Of a stretch of 64,000 nucleotides of DNA, positions 1-8,491 are shown in pieces. The translations under genes were made by a program, and so were the position numbers. The number at the start of each line of letters is the position of its first letter. Position 1 is the stretch's first letter. The DNA comes from Gimesia benthica (GTDB taxonomy: Bacteria > Planctomycetota > Planctomycetia > Planctomycetales > Planctomycetaceae). The notes under the pieces were generated by a model that saw only the letters and a program-made list of their open reading frames with translations, ran no database searches and had not been told where the DNA came from. The stretch spans positions 4,806,501 to 4,870,500 of the forward strand of contig NZ_CP043930.1 in NCBI RefSeq assembly GCF_009720525.1, read 5' to 3'.

Positions 1-343
1 ACAGACCGGCTTCGCTGCCATCGGCGTCGATGACGTAGGCGCTGTTGTGATACAGCCCTTCAGTCCGTTTCTCGAAGAAAGGTACAACAATCACGACACC
101 CAGTTCTTTGGCCAGGTTGCTGAAGGCCGTGAAGGAAGGACCATACAGGGGCTCGGCGAACTTGAAGTACTCCGTGGTTTCCTTCTGACAGAAATAGAAT
201 GAGCTGTAGAGTTCAGGCAGACAGATAACCTGTCCCCCTTCTTCAGCGGCGGTACGGACCCAGTCCAGACATTTCGTCAGGTTTTCATCCGGAGTGCCAT
301 TCAGTGAGACCTGCACCAGTGCAAGTTGGAAGCGACGGACCAT
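1..343 (-). CDS. Carbon-nitrogen hydrolase (nitrilase superfamily), N-terminal part, cut by window edge
   Basis: Reading leftward from an ATG at 343-341, an open frame runs off the window start and gives about 114 residues beginning MVRRFQLALVQVSLNG. This is the usual first beta strand of the nitrilase superfamily, followed by a helix (DENLTKCLDWVRTAAEEGG) and the strand QVICLPELYSS, whose Glu is the expected catalytic Glu of the Glu-Lys-Cys triad. Next come a GPSFTAFSNLAKELGVVIVV segment and the strand with YHNSAYVID. The Lys and Cys would lie beyond position 1. The sequence resembles N-carbamoylputrescine amidase (AguB), which makes putrescine from N-carbamoylputrescine, but the substrate cannot be fixed from this part. 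It diverges from the malic enzyme gene. Confidence 0.85.
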   Translation of the reverse strand, partial: MVRRFQLALVQVSLNGTPDENLTKCLDWVRTAAEEGGQVICLPELYSSFYFCQKETTEYFKFAEPLYGPSFTAFSNLAKELGVVIVVPFFEKRTEGLYHNSAYVIDADGSEAGL

Positions 344-437
344 AAGACAAACTTATCCAGGAAATGAAAAGCAGAAAACTTAAAATCCGGTCAATCGGAA
401 CCGGGCCATGTGGATATTTACGATATCTGTTTCCGAG

Positions 438-466
438 TTGCAAGGAGTGGATGCTAAACTTAGAAC
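438..466 (+). promoter_or_regulatory. Possible sigma-70-like promoter upstream of malic enzyme; rest of 344-658 appears empty
   Basis: The 315-base gap 344-658 separates two divergent genes. TTGCAA (438-443) and TAGAAC (461-466) are spaced 17 bases apart, each matching four of six consensus positions. This is weak support, and planctomycete promoters often deviate. I see no tRNA, no strong hairpin and no convincing small gene. The two short overlapping reading frames in the gap have no ribosome binding site or recognisable sequence. Confidence 0.2.
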
Positions 467-658
467 GTTTGCCGGCAATTCGCAGGGGGATGATTACTCT
501 GCGCGAAGGTTTCAGGAATCCGGGCAGTTTCCTGAGAGTAACATCGACAGATTGGCTCTATTTCCAGTATTCTATGCCTGTCGCCGGCGAATGCCAGAGG
601 CGGCACGCCCGTTTCTCCTCATCCACTCGCGATCCTTCTTTTTAGGGCAATTCTTACT

Positions 659-2338
659 ATGAATTCAGGACGGTCAACCGAAGAATTTTCGATACAGAAA
701 CGGGGACATCTGCTGATTGAGGATCCCCTCCTGAATAAGGGGACCGCCTTCAGCGAAAAAGAACGCAGTCAGTTCGGTCTGGTAGGCCTTCTGCCCCCCC
801 ATATCGACACGCTTGAGGAACAGGTTGAACGCTCCTATGAAGCCTTTTGCGATTTTCAGAACGATATCGACAAACATATTTTCCTGAGACAGCTGCAGGA
901 CGAGAACGAGACCCTGTACTACCGGCTGCTGCTGGAACATATCACCGAGATGATGCCCATCGTTTATACACCGGTGGTGGGCCTGGCGTGTGAGCGGTTC
1001 AGCCATATTTATCGTCGTCCCCGCGGGATTTTCATTTCTTATCCCGAACGTGATCAAATGGACGAGATCCTGGAAAATATCGAACGGGATATCGAGGTCA
1101 TCGTGGTGACCGATGGGGAACGCATCCTGGGACTGGGCGACCAGGGGGCCGGTGGGATGGGAATTCCCATCGGTAAACTCTCGCTTTATACTCTCTGTGG
1201 CGGTATCGATCCGGCCAAGACACTCCCGATTCTACTTGATCTGGGAACGAACAACGAAGAACGTCTGGAAGACCCCCGCTACGTCGGCTGGCGGGAACAC
1301 CGCATCAAAGGGGAGGAATACGATGCCTTTATCGACCAGTTCGTCCAGGCCGTCAAGAAACGGTTTCCGGATGTACTCCTGCAGTGGGAAGATTTCGCCT
1401 CAGTCGATGCTGAGCGGATTCTGGATAAATATCGGGACGACCTGTGTACCTTTAACGATGACATCCAGGGAACTGCTGCGGTCACAACGGGAACCATCCT
1501 CGCTGCGATTGAAGCAGCCGGCGGAAAACTCACCGACCAGAACATCGTCATGCTCGGAGCCGGCTCTGCAGGAGTGGGCATCTGCCTGCAGTTAAAACAG
1601 GCCATGCTACAATCCGGTCTGAGTGAGGATGAAGCAAAGGCCCGGTTTTATGTGATCGACCGCGATGGACTCCTGCATTCCGGCAGAAATGATCTGGATG
1701 AACTGCACCAGCAACTCGCACAGTCACCAGAGAACCTTCAGGGTTGGGACTGTGATGTGAGTGGTGCGATCTCCTTTGCGGATGTCGTCCGCAATGCCAA
1801 ACCAGGCGTCCTGGTCGGCGCCACGGGACAGGCGGGCGCATTTACCGAAGAGATTATCCGGGAAATGGCCAGCCACGAAGAACATCCCGTCATCTTCCCG
1901 CTTTCGAATCCGACTTCGCGGGCCGAAGCGACACCAGAAGATCTGTTGAAATGGACGGACGGCAAAGCCGTTATCGCCACCGGCAGCCCTTTCGATCCAG
2001 TGGAATATAATGGCGTGACACATATCATTGCCCAGTGTAATAACAGTTACATCTTCCCTGCGATGGGACTGGGGATTCGGGCTTCCCGGGCGCGCCGGGT
2101 TACCGATTCCATGTTCATGGCGGCGGCGTTTGCCTTGAAAGAGGCCTCTCCGGCCCTCAAAGATCCGACGGCTTCACTGCTCCCTTCACTGACGATTATC
2201 CGTGATGTGGGTCGATCAATTGCCCGGGCTGTCGCGCAGGCAGCCATTGAAGCGGAAGTCGCAGATTCCCTGACCGCAGAAGAAATCGATCAGCGGATCG
2301 AAGAAACCATGTGGAAACCCGAATACAAGTCTCTCTAA
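659..2338 (+). CDS. maeA: NAD-dependent malic enzyme (malate dehydrogenase, oxaloacetate-decarboxylating)
   Basis: The 559-residue length is typical of the large malic enzymes (E. coli MaeA/SfcA is about 565). It oxidatively decarboxylates L-malate to pyruvate and CO2 in the cytoplasm. The N-terminal malic domain contains YTPVVGLACERFSHIYRRP (Tyr at about 103), the nearly invariant stretch GLGDQGAGGMGIPIGKLSLY, the substrate/metal region PILLDLGTNNEERL and the metal-binding FNDDIQGTAAV. The C-terminal Rossmann domain begins with VMLGAGSAGVGI and contains HPVIFPLSNPTSRAEATPED. The NAD preference is inferred from overall similarity to MaeA, not read from a single residue. The pyruvate decarboxylase gene starts 46 bases after the stop with no terminator between them, so the two are probably co-transcribed and the pyruvate formed may pass to the decarboxylase. 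Confidence 0.93.
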   Translation: MNSGRSTEEFSIQKRGHLLIEDPLLNKGTAFSEKERSQFGLVGLLPPHIDTLEEQVERSYEAFCDFQNDIDKHIFLRQLQDENETLYYRLLLEHITEMMPIVYTPVVGLACERFSHIYRRPRGIFISYPERDQMDEILENIERDIEVIVVTDGERILGLGDQGAGGMGIPIGKLSLYTLCGGIDPAKTLPILLDLGTNNEERLEDPRYVGWREHRIKGEEYDAFIDQFVQAVKKRFPDVLLQWEDFASVDAERILDKYRDDLCTFNDDIQGTAAVTTGTILAAIEAAGGKLTDQNIVMLGAGSAGVGICLQLKQAMLQSGLSEDEAKARFYVIDRDGLLHSGRNDLDELHQQLAQSPENLQGWDCDVSGAISFADVVRNAKPGVLVGATGQAGAFTEEIIREMASHEEHPVIFPLSNPTSRAEATPEDLLKWTDGKAVIATGSPFDPVEYNGVTHIIAQCNNSYIFPAMGLGIRASRARRVTDSMFMAAAFALKEASPALKDPTASLLPSLTIIRDVGRSIARAVAQAAIEAEVADSLTAEEIDQRIEETMWKPEYKSL

Positions 2339-2384
2339 TTCGACTGATCGTCTCGCCAGCATTTTTTGTCTGTAAGGAACACTC

Positions 2385-4079
2385 ATGACTGACCATTGTA
2401 CCACCACCGTCGGTTCTTATCTGGCTGACCGTCTGGAAGAAATTGGCTTGAAGCATTACTTCGCCGTCCCGGGAGACTATAACCTGGTTCTGCTGGACCG
2501 GATTCTGGAGAATAAGAATCTGCAGATGATCTCCTGCTGTAATGAATTGAACGCAGGCTATGCAGCAGACGGATATGCCCGGGCGACCGGTGGCGCGAGT
2601 GCCGTGTTTGTAACCTATAGTGTCGGTGGTCTGAGCCTGCTCAATGCTGTTGCCGGGGCGTATGCGGAAGACCTGCCCGTCATCGCAGTTTCCGGCGGCC
2701 CGAATACGAATTCCGAAGCCGAATTCGAAATGCTGCATCACACCTTGGGAAAACTGGATTACGATTACCAGCGAGATATCTTTTCCAAAGTGACAGCGGA
2801 AGCGGTCACGATCCGCGATCCCCATGAAGCTCCAACGAAAATCGATCATGCGATTCAGACTGCCCTGCGGTTTCGTAAGCCGGTCTATATTGAAATCGCC
2901 TGCAACATTGCGGATGCAATCACTTCCAAACCGAATGTTCGCTCCTTTGGTGGTCCAACTGCCAGTGACCCTGTCTCGCTCCAGGCAGCCGTCGATCATG
3001 TGGCGAATTTGCTCAACAACGCAGCCAAGCCGGTTCTGGTCTCGGGTGTCAAGCTCCGCTCCTTTGGAGCCGAGGAAAATTTCCACAAGCTGGCTGATGC
3101 CTCGGGTTACGCGATTGCCAGTATGCCCAATGCCAAGGGTTTTTTTGACGAACAGCATCCGAATTACATGGGCATTTACTGGGGGCCCGTCGGTTCACCC
3201 GGTTGTGGAGAAATCGTTGATTCTTCGGACCTCTGCCTGTTCGCTGGCCCGACCTTCACCGATTACACGACAACGGGGCACGCCGCACTGGTAGACCCGG
3301 GTAAAGTGATTCAGGCACGTCCCAACAGCGTGGTCTGCCCGAATCAGACTTTCAGCAATGTGAAACTGTCCGAGTTCCTTGAACAACTGGCTCCCCGCAT
3401 CAAAGCCAACGATGCTTCCATGGTCGCTTATAAACGAATTCAGGAAGATCCGCCTGCACTATCTGCTGGTGCTCCCGAGACGCCTCTCTCGACCCGACAG
3501 CTGGTTTCGCGTGTCCAACAGATGCTGACCGCAGATTCCGCTGTCATTGCAGAAACGGGAGATTCCTGGTTCAACGGTATGCAGCTCAATCTGCCGACCG
3601 GATCCCGATTTGAAATCCAGATGCAATACGGTTCGATCGGCTGGTCTGTGGGAGCGCTGCTGGGATACTGTATCGGGGCGCCGGAACGACGACCCATTGC
3701 ATTGATCGGCGATGGCTCGTTCCAGCTGACCGCACAGGAAATTTCAACCATCATCCGGTACAACCTGAATCCGATCATCTTCCTGATCAATAATGGCGGG
3801 TACACCATCGAAGTCGAAATTCACGACGGACCATATAACAATATCAAAAACTGGAACTACGCTGATCTGGTTCATGTTTTCAATGCTGCGGACGGCAATG
3901 GCTGGAGTGGTAAAGCGGCGACCGAAGGTGAACTGGATGAAGCGATCAAAACGGCCAAGTCTCATAATGGTCCTGCTTTTATTGAAGTTCTGATCGACCG
4001 CGATGACTGCAGTAAAAATCTGCTGGTCTGGGGCAGTCATGTAGCCAAGAACAATGGTCGACCTCCACGTGTGAACTGA
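2385..4079 (+). CDS. pdc: Pyruvate decarboxylase (thiamine diphosphate-dependent, Zymomonas type)
   Basis: The 564-residue protein is collinear with Zymomonas mobilis Pdc. It splits pyruvate into acetaldehyde and CO2 with thiamine diphosphate and Mg2+. The landmarks are [13 protein letters not shown] (catalytic Asp31), [16 protein letters not shown] (Glu54, which activates the cofactor), MLHHTLGK (paired active-site His118-His119), [13 protein letters not shown], the cofactor motif [11 protein letters not shown] ending in INN, and [19 protein letters not shown] with the C-terminal catalytic Glu. This last block is characteristic of true pyruvate decarboxylases rather than indolepyruvate or benzoylformate decarboxylases. 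Start ATG 2385 follows TAAGGAACACTC. It sits 46 bases behind malic enzyme. No alcohol or aldehyde dehydrogenase is adjacent, so the fate of acetaldehyde is not shown here. An alternative is a broad 2-ketoacid decarboxylase. Confidence 0.92.
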   Translation: MTDHCTTTVGSYLADRLEEIGLKHYFAVPGDYNLVLLDRILENKNLQMISCCNELNAGYAADGYARATGGASAVFVTYSVGGLSLLNAVAGAYAEDLPVIAVSGGPNTNSEAEFEMLHHTLGKLDYDYQRDIFSKVTAEAVTIRDPHEAPTKIDHAIQTALRFRKPVYIEIACNIADAITSKPNVRSFGGPTASDPVSLQAAVDHVANLLNNAAKPVLVSGVKLRSFGAEENFHKLADASGYAIASMPNAKGFFDEQHPNYMGIYWGPVGSPGCGEIVDSSDLCLFAGPTFTDYTTTGHAALVDPGKVIQARPNSVVCPNQTFSNVKLSEFLEQLAPRIKANDASMVAYKRIQEDPPALSAGAPETPLSTRQLVSRVQQMLTADSAVIAETGDSWFNGMQLNLPTGSRFEIQMQYGSIGWSVGALLGYCIGAPERRPIALIGDGSFQLTAQEISTIIRYNLNPIIFLINNGGYTIEVEIHDGPYNNIKNWNYADLVHVFNAADGNGWSGKAATEGELDEAIKTAKSHNGPAFIEVLIDRDDCSKNLLVWGSHVAKNNGRPPRVN

Positions 4080-4080
4080 G

Positions 4081-4103
4081 CTGATACACATACATTGTAT
4101 CAG
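4081..4103. terminator. Inverted repeat just after pdc
   Basis: CTGATACA (4081-4088) and TGTATCAG (4096-4103) are perfect 8-base complements around a 7-base loop, starting one base after the pdc stop. No T run follows, so this is not a classical intrinsic terminator. It may protect the 3' end, attenuate transcription or bind a protein. Confidence 0.35.
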
Positions 4104-4148
4104 GAAGACGAGTCCGTCACCGACAACAGAGAAACAGGAACGACAACC

Positions 4149-4559
4149 ATGGAAGAGTTCTGTGACCTGCCGGAAGGAAAACTGATACTGCGCACGCTGG
4201 CCATGCCGGCAGATACGAATGCCAACGGAGACATCTTCGGCGGCTGGATCATGTCTCAGATGGATATTGCCGGAGGGATTCTATCAAAAGAGGTCGCAGG
4301 CACCCGCACCGTCACGATTGCGGTGGAGTCGATGAAATTCATTCGCCCGGTCAAGGTGGGAGACGTTGTCTGTTGTTTTGGCCAGGTTGATCGGATTGGA
4401 ACAACTTCGATTACCCTCTCGCTCGAGGTCTGGGTCCAGCCAGTGCTGCGACACGAAGCGTCCGACTGCCCCCGTTTTAAAGTCACCGAAGCCGCCTTTA
4501 CCTACGTGGCCATCGATGATCAGGGAAACAAAACGCCCATTGTTCAGCAGGACTGCTGA
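4149..4559 (+). CDS. Acyl-CoA thioesterase, YciA-type hotdog fold
   Basis: About 136 residues, hydrolysing acyl-CoA to free acid and CoA in the cytoplasm. The family signature is clear: LRTLAMPADTNANGDIFGGW (with the catalytic Asp in the NxNGDIFGG turn), WIMSQMDIAGGILSKEVAG on the central helix, VTIAVESMKFIRPVKVGDVV, and TEAAFTYVAIDDQGN near the end. I chose ATG 4149, preceded by AGGAACGACAACC. The frame can be extended to a TTG at 4095, but that codon sits inside the inverted repeat after pdc and the extra 18 residues look unlike the family. The substrate range (short or medium acyl-CoA) cannot be read from sequence. It may belong to the malic enzyme-pdc unit. Confidence 0.88.
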   Translation: MEEFCDLPEGKLILRTLAMPADTNANGDIFGGWIMSQMDIAGGILSKEVAGTRTVTIAVESMKFIRPVKVGDVVCCFGQVDRIGTTSITLSLEVWVQPVLRHEASDCPRFKVTEAAFTYVAIDDQGNKTPIVQQDC

Positions 4560-4736
4560 TTGAGACCGGTCCGTTTATGGGCCGTTGTCTGTTGCTGGTG
4601 ATGCGATCCGGGTACAATTCAGGAGACTCCCTGAGTCAGATCGCAGTCATTCCATCAGCAAACATTCTGAGTGACACACTCACAGCCGGAACCCTTCTAC
4701 TCCGGTCGACGCAGTGTGCGAAAGGACCGGACTCTC

Positions 4737-6182
4737 ATGAAGACAGTGGCGATTATTGGAGGCGGATTCAGCGGGACCATGGCAGCGGTGAATCTGGCAC
4801 GATTGAGTGACGGTCCGCTCTGCATTCAACTGATCAATGACCGCTATCCACTGGGGCGTGGCGTCGCTTATGGGACGAAACGGGAAGAACATCTGTTGAA
4901 TGTCGCCGCACGCAACATGTCTGCGGTTCCCGACCATGCCAATCACTTTCTGGACTGGTTACGCACTCGCGTGGATTACAGCGACCTGCCCGATCCGCAA
5001 CTGCGTGAGACTTATGTTCCCCGTCGGATCTATGGCGATTATCTGCGAAGTATCCTCGCGAATTACATGCAGCCAATTGACTCACATCATCCGGCGGAAA
5101 TCCGCGTCGTCGAAAATGAAGCCGTCGACATTGAATACAATTTTGACGGGAGTGCTGAGATCACGCTCTGCGATGGTTCTACGCTGGAAGCTGATCGCGT
5201 GCTACTGGCAACAGGAAATCAGCCTCCCACTTCACTGGCCGGGGAAGATTTTACGCATCCCGCCTATTGCGCAGACCCCTGGGGGAACTGGATGGAAAAG
5301 ATTCCGGCTCCCGATCAGGACATCATTGTGCTCGGCACCGGATTGTCGATGATCGACGTCTTTCTCACGCTCAGTGAACTGGGTTGGGAAGGTAATATGA
5401 TCGCAGTGTCGCATAACGGAATGATTCCACAAGCCCATTTCCGGGGCATTGAATATCCTGACTTCCTGCCAGAGGAGCCGGAGAGCCTGGGCCTCGAAAA
5501 CCTGGTCCAGTTACTGGAAAAACATTGTCGACAGCTGCAGCGGATAGGTGAGAACCCAGGCATCGTCGTCGATCGACTGCGGCCCCACACGCAGCGAATC
5601 TGGCAGCAGTTTGACCTCGAAGAAAAACAGGAATTTCTCAAATGCTATGCCGCCCGCTGGAATGTGATCAGACATCGGATTGCGCAGCCGATTCATCAAC
5701 GGGTGACGGAAGCGATAACCGAAGGACGCCTCAAAGTGGTACGGGGCAGAATCACGGGAGTCACAGCTCAGAATGATCACGTCGTTGTGGATGTTCAGAA
5801 TAAAACCGGTTCAACCCAGACGCTTGAGGGGGGACTGGTCATTAATTGCACCGGACCCAATTGTGGATTTTCCGGCACCAGTGTGCCACTGTTCCAGAAT
5901 CTGCTCAAACGGGGACTTATCCGGCCAGACGAACTGGATATGGGCATCGATGTCGGTGCCGATTTCGCAGTGATTGATGCGGAAGGAAATCCCTCTGAGT
6001 TCCTGTTCGCCGTTGGACCGTTGATGAAGGGGACTCTCTGGGAGACCACAGCAGTTCCGGAACTGCGTGGTCAGGCGATGCGTGTCGCGCAGTTGCTGCT
6101 GGATGATGTCGCTCTGGTCACACCGGGACACGATTACCGGATGTCCGTCGAAGAGGAACACGTCATCGAATATTACATTTGA
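4737..6182 (+). CDS. FAD/NAD(P)-binding protein, COG4529 (YdhS-like) family
   Basis: The protein begins MKTVAIIGGGFSGTMAAVNL, a Rossmann dinucleotide-binding motif (GGGFSG) at the extreme N-terminus. LNVAARNMSAVPDHANHFLDWL follows, typical of the COG4529 group of uncharacterised FAD-binding proteins. LEADRVLLATGNQPPTS is the conserved ATG strand of two-dinucleotide flavoproteins, and IIVLGTGLSMIDVFLTL is a second nucleotide-binding turn. The C-terminal part has VINCTGPNCGFSG and FLFAVGPLMKGTLWETTAVPELR. I chose ATG 4737, with AAAGGA ten bases upstream. An in-frame upstream start at 4671 would add residues ahead of the Rossmann strand without family support. The substrate is unknown. The next gene converges from the other strand. 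Confidence 0.8.
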   Translation: MKTVAIIGGGFSGTMAAVNLARLSDGPLCIQLINDRYPLGRGVAYGTKREEHLLNVAARNMSAVPDHANHFLDWLRTRVDYSDLPDPQLRETYVPRRIYGDYLRSILANYMQPIDSHHPAEIRVVENEAVDIEYNFDGSAEITLCDGSTLEADRVLLATGNQPPTSLAGEDFTHPAYCADPWGNWMEKIPAPDQDIIVLGTGLSMIDVFLTLSELGWEGNMIAVSHNGMIPQAHFRGIEYPDFLPEEPESLGLENLVQLLEKHCRQLQRIGENPGIVVDRLRPHTQRIWQQFDLEEKQEFLKCYAARWNVIRHRIAQPIHQRVTEAITEGRLKVVRGRITGVTAQNDHVVVDVQNKTGSTQTLEGGLVINCTGPNCGFSGTSVPLFQNLLKRGLIRPDELDMGIDVGADFAVIDAEGNPSEFLFAVGPLMKGTLWETTAVPELRGQAMRVAQLLLDDVALVTPGHDYRMSVEEEHVIEYYI

Positions 6183-6218
6183 GACGTTGGCGTCAGCCGT
6201 GCATCACAATCTTCAATC

Positions 6219-7127
6219 TTACTCAACCATCGGCTTCACTGCGGTCACAATCGGATAGATTCCCATCGGTTCGGTTACCTGGTCGATGACGCGAAATCCG
6301 ACTGTTTCCAACATCCTTCGTACATCATCGCCGGAGCGTCTGATATGCTGTAGATTGAAGATTCGTTTGAGAGAGGGAGCACCATGCCAGGGATCGAGAA
6401 TCCCATGCGTGACCAGATTTCCTCCCCGGACCATGATTGTATGCAAGGCGGCCAACAGTTCGTGTAACTGCTGGTCATTCAAGTATTCGATGAGACCAAT
6501 CAGTTTAACGATATTCGGTTTGACATCGGGTAATACCGTCTGAATCTCTCGCGCGTCTCCCTGCAGGAAGCTGATACAGTCTGATATTCCGAGTTGTTCT
6601 GCCAGTTGTTGTCCGTATTCGAAGGCATCGTCGTCCAGGTCGATCAGGTGAGCGTGGACTTCGTCTGCACTTAACTGCAATCGGGAAATCGCGGTCTGCA
6701 CATGACGCCCCGGGCCAGCACCGACGCCCATGAGAACGACGGGCCCGTCCGACTGACGAGCCTGGATCAGGTCGATCAGGATTTGGGTTACCGTCTGCAA
6801 TCGATTCCGCGAAGCTCTGGAAATGGGGTTATCCAGGATCGCCTGTCGATCCAGCAGGTCGACCGGTGCATCTTTACGGTACAGGATTTCCATAGCCCTC
6901 CAGCCACCAGGGCGGCGAAAGGTCTCTTCGAGCAACTCGCTCTGACTCGACTGTAGTAATCTTTTGAGCCAACTGGCGGGGATCAGATAATTTTTGTAAG
7001 GATTGATCAGCCAGTTCCCGATTCGCTGTCCCCGGGTCATTGTTTCCAGCGGCTGCTGAAGATCTTGGGGAAGCCAGATCGCAGCAGAATCTGTGTCTGA
7101 CTCAGGTGCTGCCGTTGTAGGTGCCAT
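6219..7127 (-). CDS. Class I SAM-dependent methyltransferase
   Basis: 302 residues. The SAM-binding motif I is VVLMGVGAGPGRHVQTA (glycine loop at 134-140). A strand ending in HLIDLDDDAFEYG gives the acidic residue for the SAM ribose, and FLQGDAREIQTVLP is a post-II/III-like stretch. The first 120 residues are mostly helical and hold INPYKNYLIPASWLKRLL. They resemble from memory the putative methyltransferase domain PF12147, which in other bacteria can be fused to an alpha/beta hydrolase; this family assignment is tentative. The gene lies 40 bases downstream of the oxygenase gene on the same strand, so the two probably form an operon and methylation may be a tailoring step of the same pathway. 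The methyl acceptor is unknown. Confidence 0.78.
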   Translation of the reverse strand: MAPTTAAPESDTDSAAIWLPQDLQQPLETMTRGQRIGNWLINPYKNYLIPASWLKRLLQSSQSELLEETFRRPGGWRAMEILYRKDAPVDLLDRQAILDNPISRASRNRLQTVTQILIDLIQARQSDGPVVLMGVGAGPGRHVQTAISRLQLSADEVHAHLIDLDDDAFEYGQQLAEQLGISDCISFLQGDAREIQTVLPDVKPNIVKLIGLIEYLNDQQLHELLAALHTIMVRGGNLVTHGILDPWHGAPSLKRIFNLQHIRRSGDDVRRMLETVGFRVIDQVTEPMGIYPIVTAVKPMVE

Positions 7128-7167
7128 ACCATTCTGCCTTAGTGGTTAGACATTTAAAACTCTGTAT

Positions 7168-8133
7168 TTATCCCATTGCAACGAGAATCTTACGTGGTCC
7201 TGCATAAGGCATCCGGCCATGGGCGACACTGAAATTATCCAGGGCCAGCACATCTCCCTGCTGCCACGGGAAGATAACGGCCGTCTCCCACAGGGTCTTA
7301 CGGACTCCTGCGAGATCCTCATCGGTAATGGGGGAATCATCCCCGTAATACGCGTGGGTCGGCAGGTTTTCTTCTCCAAATAGCTGCAGCAGCTGAGCGC
7401 GGTTTCGTTCATTCACATTGGTGATATGCCAGAGATCGGCCTGGTTAAACCAGAGCATTTCTCCTGTAACTGGATGGGCCAGCGTGCCGGGGCGGATGGA
7501 CCAGGTACGCAGGTTTCCGTCGGCCGTCCATTCAAATTCGATGTCGTTGTCTTTGAGGTAAACTTCGACCTGATCCCGATCACTGGTTTCGAAATAATCC
7601 ATCCAGGACTTGCCGATCCCCCGCTCCTGCCCATGCATGTTCTTGACATAGCGGACTCCCCGTTCTTCGAATTTCGCCAGAATTTCGGCTGGCATCTCAC
7701 GATAGAGCTTTCGGCAGTCGACGATCGGCGTTTCTCCGCCGGTCTCAGCAGCACGATGACAGTGGAATACGATCCGTGGAGGGGGCGACTTGGTGTAGGA
7801 AAGCTCGTTGTGCAGCGTGATGCGAAACTGGGCAGGAAATTCGGTGGAAGTATATACGTTCCCGGTCACTTTGGTGCGGGGAGATTGCCCTTCGACGTAC
7901 GGCTTTAACTCTGGAATCAGCGCCTGGGCAACGTCCTGAAATTCATCAATTTCCTGAATGGTGAATACACGCAGCAACACGCCTCCCTGCTCCAGCAGAG
8001 TCTGATCCAGCCAGTTCCGTTCCCGTGAGATGTATTCTATCAGGTCACTCAGGGAGGCAGCCCCCTGGTCGGCCGGTTCAATGAGCAGGGGCAGGGTTTG
8101 TGGCTTTTCCAGATTCGAAGTCTTCACTTGCAT
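7168..8133 (-). CDS. TauD/TfdA-family Fe(II)/2-oxoglutarate dioxygenase, SyrP-like
   Basis: 321 residues from ATG 8133-8131. An upstream in-frame start at 8172 is possible but gives no recognisable extension. The family signature is VYTSTEFPAQFRITLHNELSY. His108 and Glu110 form the HxE metal pair, found in place of HxD in the SyrP-type branch. GGETPIVDCRKLYREMP follows. The C-terminal LALDNFSVAHGRMPYAGPRK supplies the distal metal ligand His305 and the 2-oxoglutarate-binding Arg314. Members of this branch hydroxylate amino acids, in known cases while tethered to a carrier protein. That fits the divergently transcribed adenylating ligase and acyl carrier protein that start 360 bases away. Substrate and product (hydroxylation, desaturation or other) cannot be told from sequence. 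Confidence 0.85.
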   Translation of the reverse strand: MQVKTSNLEKPQTLPLLIEPADQGAASLSDLIEYISRERNWLDQTLLEQGGVLLRVFTIQEIDEFQDVAQALIPELKPYVEGQSPRTKVTGNVYTSTEFPAQFRITLHNELSYTKSPPPRIVFHCHRAAETGGETPIVDCRKLYREMPAEILAKFEERGVRYVKNMHGQERGIGKSWMDYFETSDRDQVEVYLKDNDIEFEWTADGNLRTWSIRPGTLAHPVTGEMLWFNQADLWHITNVNERNRAQLLQLFGEENLPTHAYYGDDSPITDEDLAGVRKTLWETAVIFPWQQGDVLALDNFSVAHGRMPYAGPRKILVAMG

Positions 8134-8491
8134 GGGACTTACTCGGAAATAGAGAACGATTGAATGGCACATAGAGGTCAGCCGGAGATTGTTGCTGGAG
8201 AAAAGGCCACAATCAGTGGTATCGGCTACTTACTGAACGGGTGGATGATAGTTCTGAATAGATTAGGTGTAAATCCCTTTATATCCCCTGTGATGTTCGT
8301 TCTGGGTGGTCAGATGGGTGAAATAGGGTGTTTGATCTGGTCGTCCTGATAAAAACGGGGGTATGTATGCCGATTCAGCGGTGCAAACGATCATGAAACG
8401 CCGATAAGGATGAGGGAAATTACCCTCAGATCTACTATGGTCAGAGGGACTCTCTCTGAAGAGAGCAATTTACACTTTGAGACCGTTTCGT
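8134..8491. other. Divergent promoter region of the carrier-protein cluster
   Basis: 358 bases between the leftward oxygenase-methyltransferase pair and the rightward ligase operon. It must carry promoters for both directions. The part near the ligase has a near-palindrome (8411-8428) and a CTCTC/GAGAG hairpin (8452-8465, loop TGAA). TACTAT at 8433-8438 could be a -10 box, but I cannot find a matching -35 box. No gene is convincing here; a 61-codon frame at 8164-8349 lacks a ribosome binding site and any recognisable content. Confidence 0.5.
8411..8428. promoter_or_regulatory. Candidate operator palindrome upstream of ligase operon
   Basis: TGAGGGAAATTACCCTCA matches its own reverse complement at 16 of 18 positions, with arms TGAGGG/CCCTCA around an AATT centre. 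It ends 63 bases before the ligase start codon, a common position for a repressor or activator dimer site. No regulator gene lies in the cluster, so the binding protein is unknown. Confidence 0.4.

Noticed and set aside
364-645. Short open frames between the carbon-nitrogen hydrolase and malic enzyme genes
   Set aside because: Two overlapping frames, no ribosome binding site, no family resemblance; more likely leader or promoter sequence.
2196-3158. 320-codon open frame antisense to malic enzyme and pyruvate decarboxylase
   Set aside because: It lies wholly opposite two clearly coding genes, has no recognisable protein sequence and no ribosome binding site; it is a mirror of their codon use.
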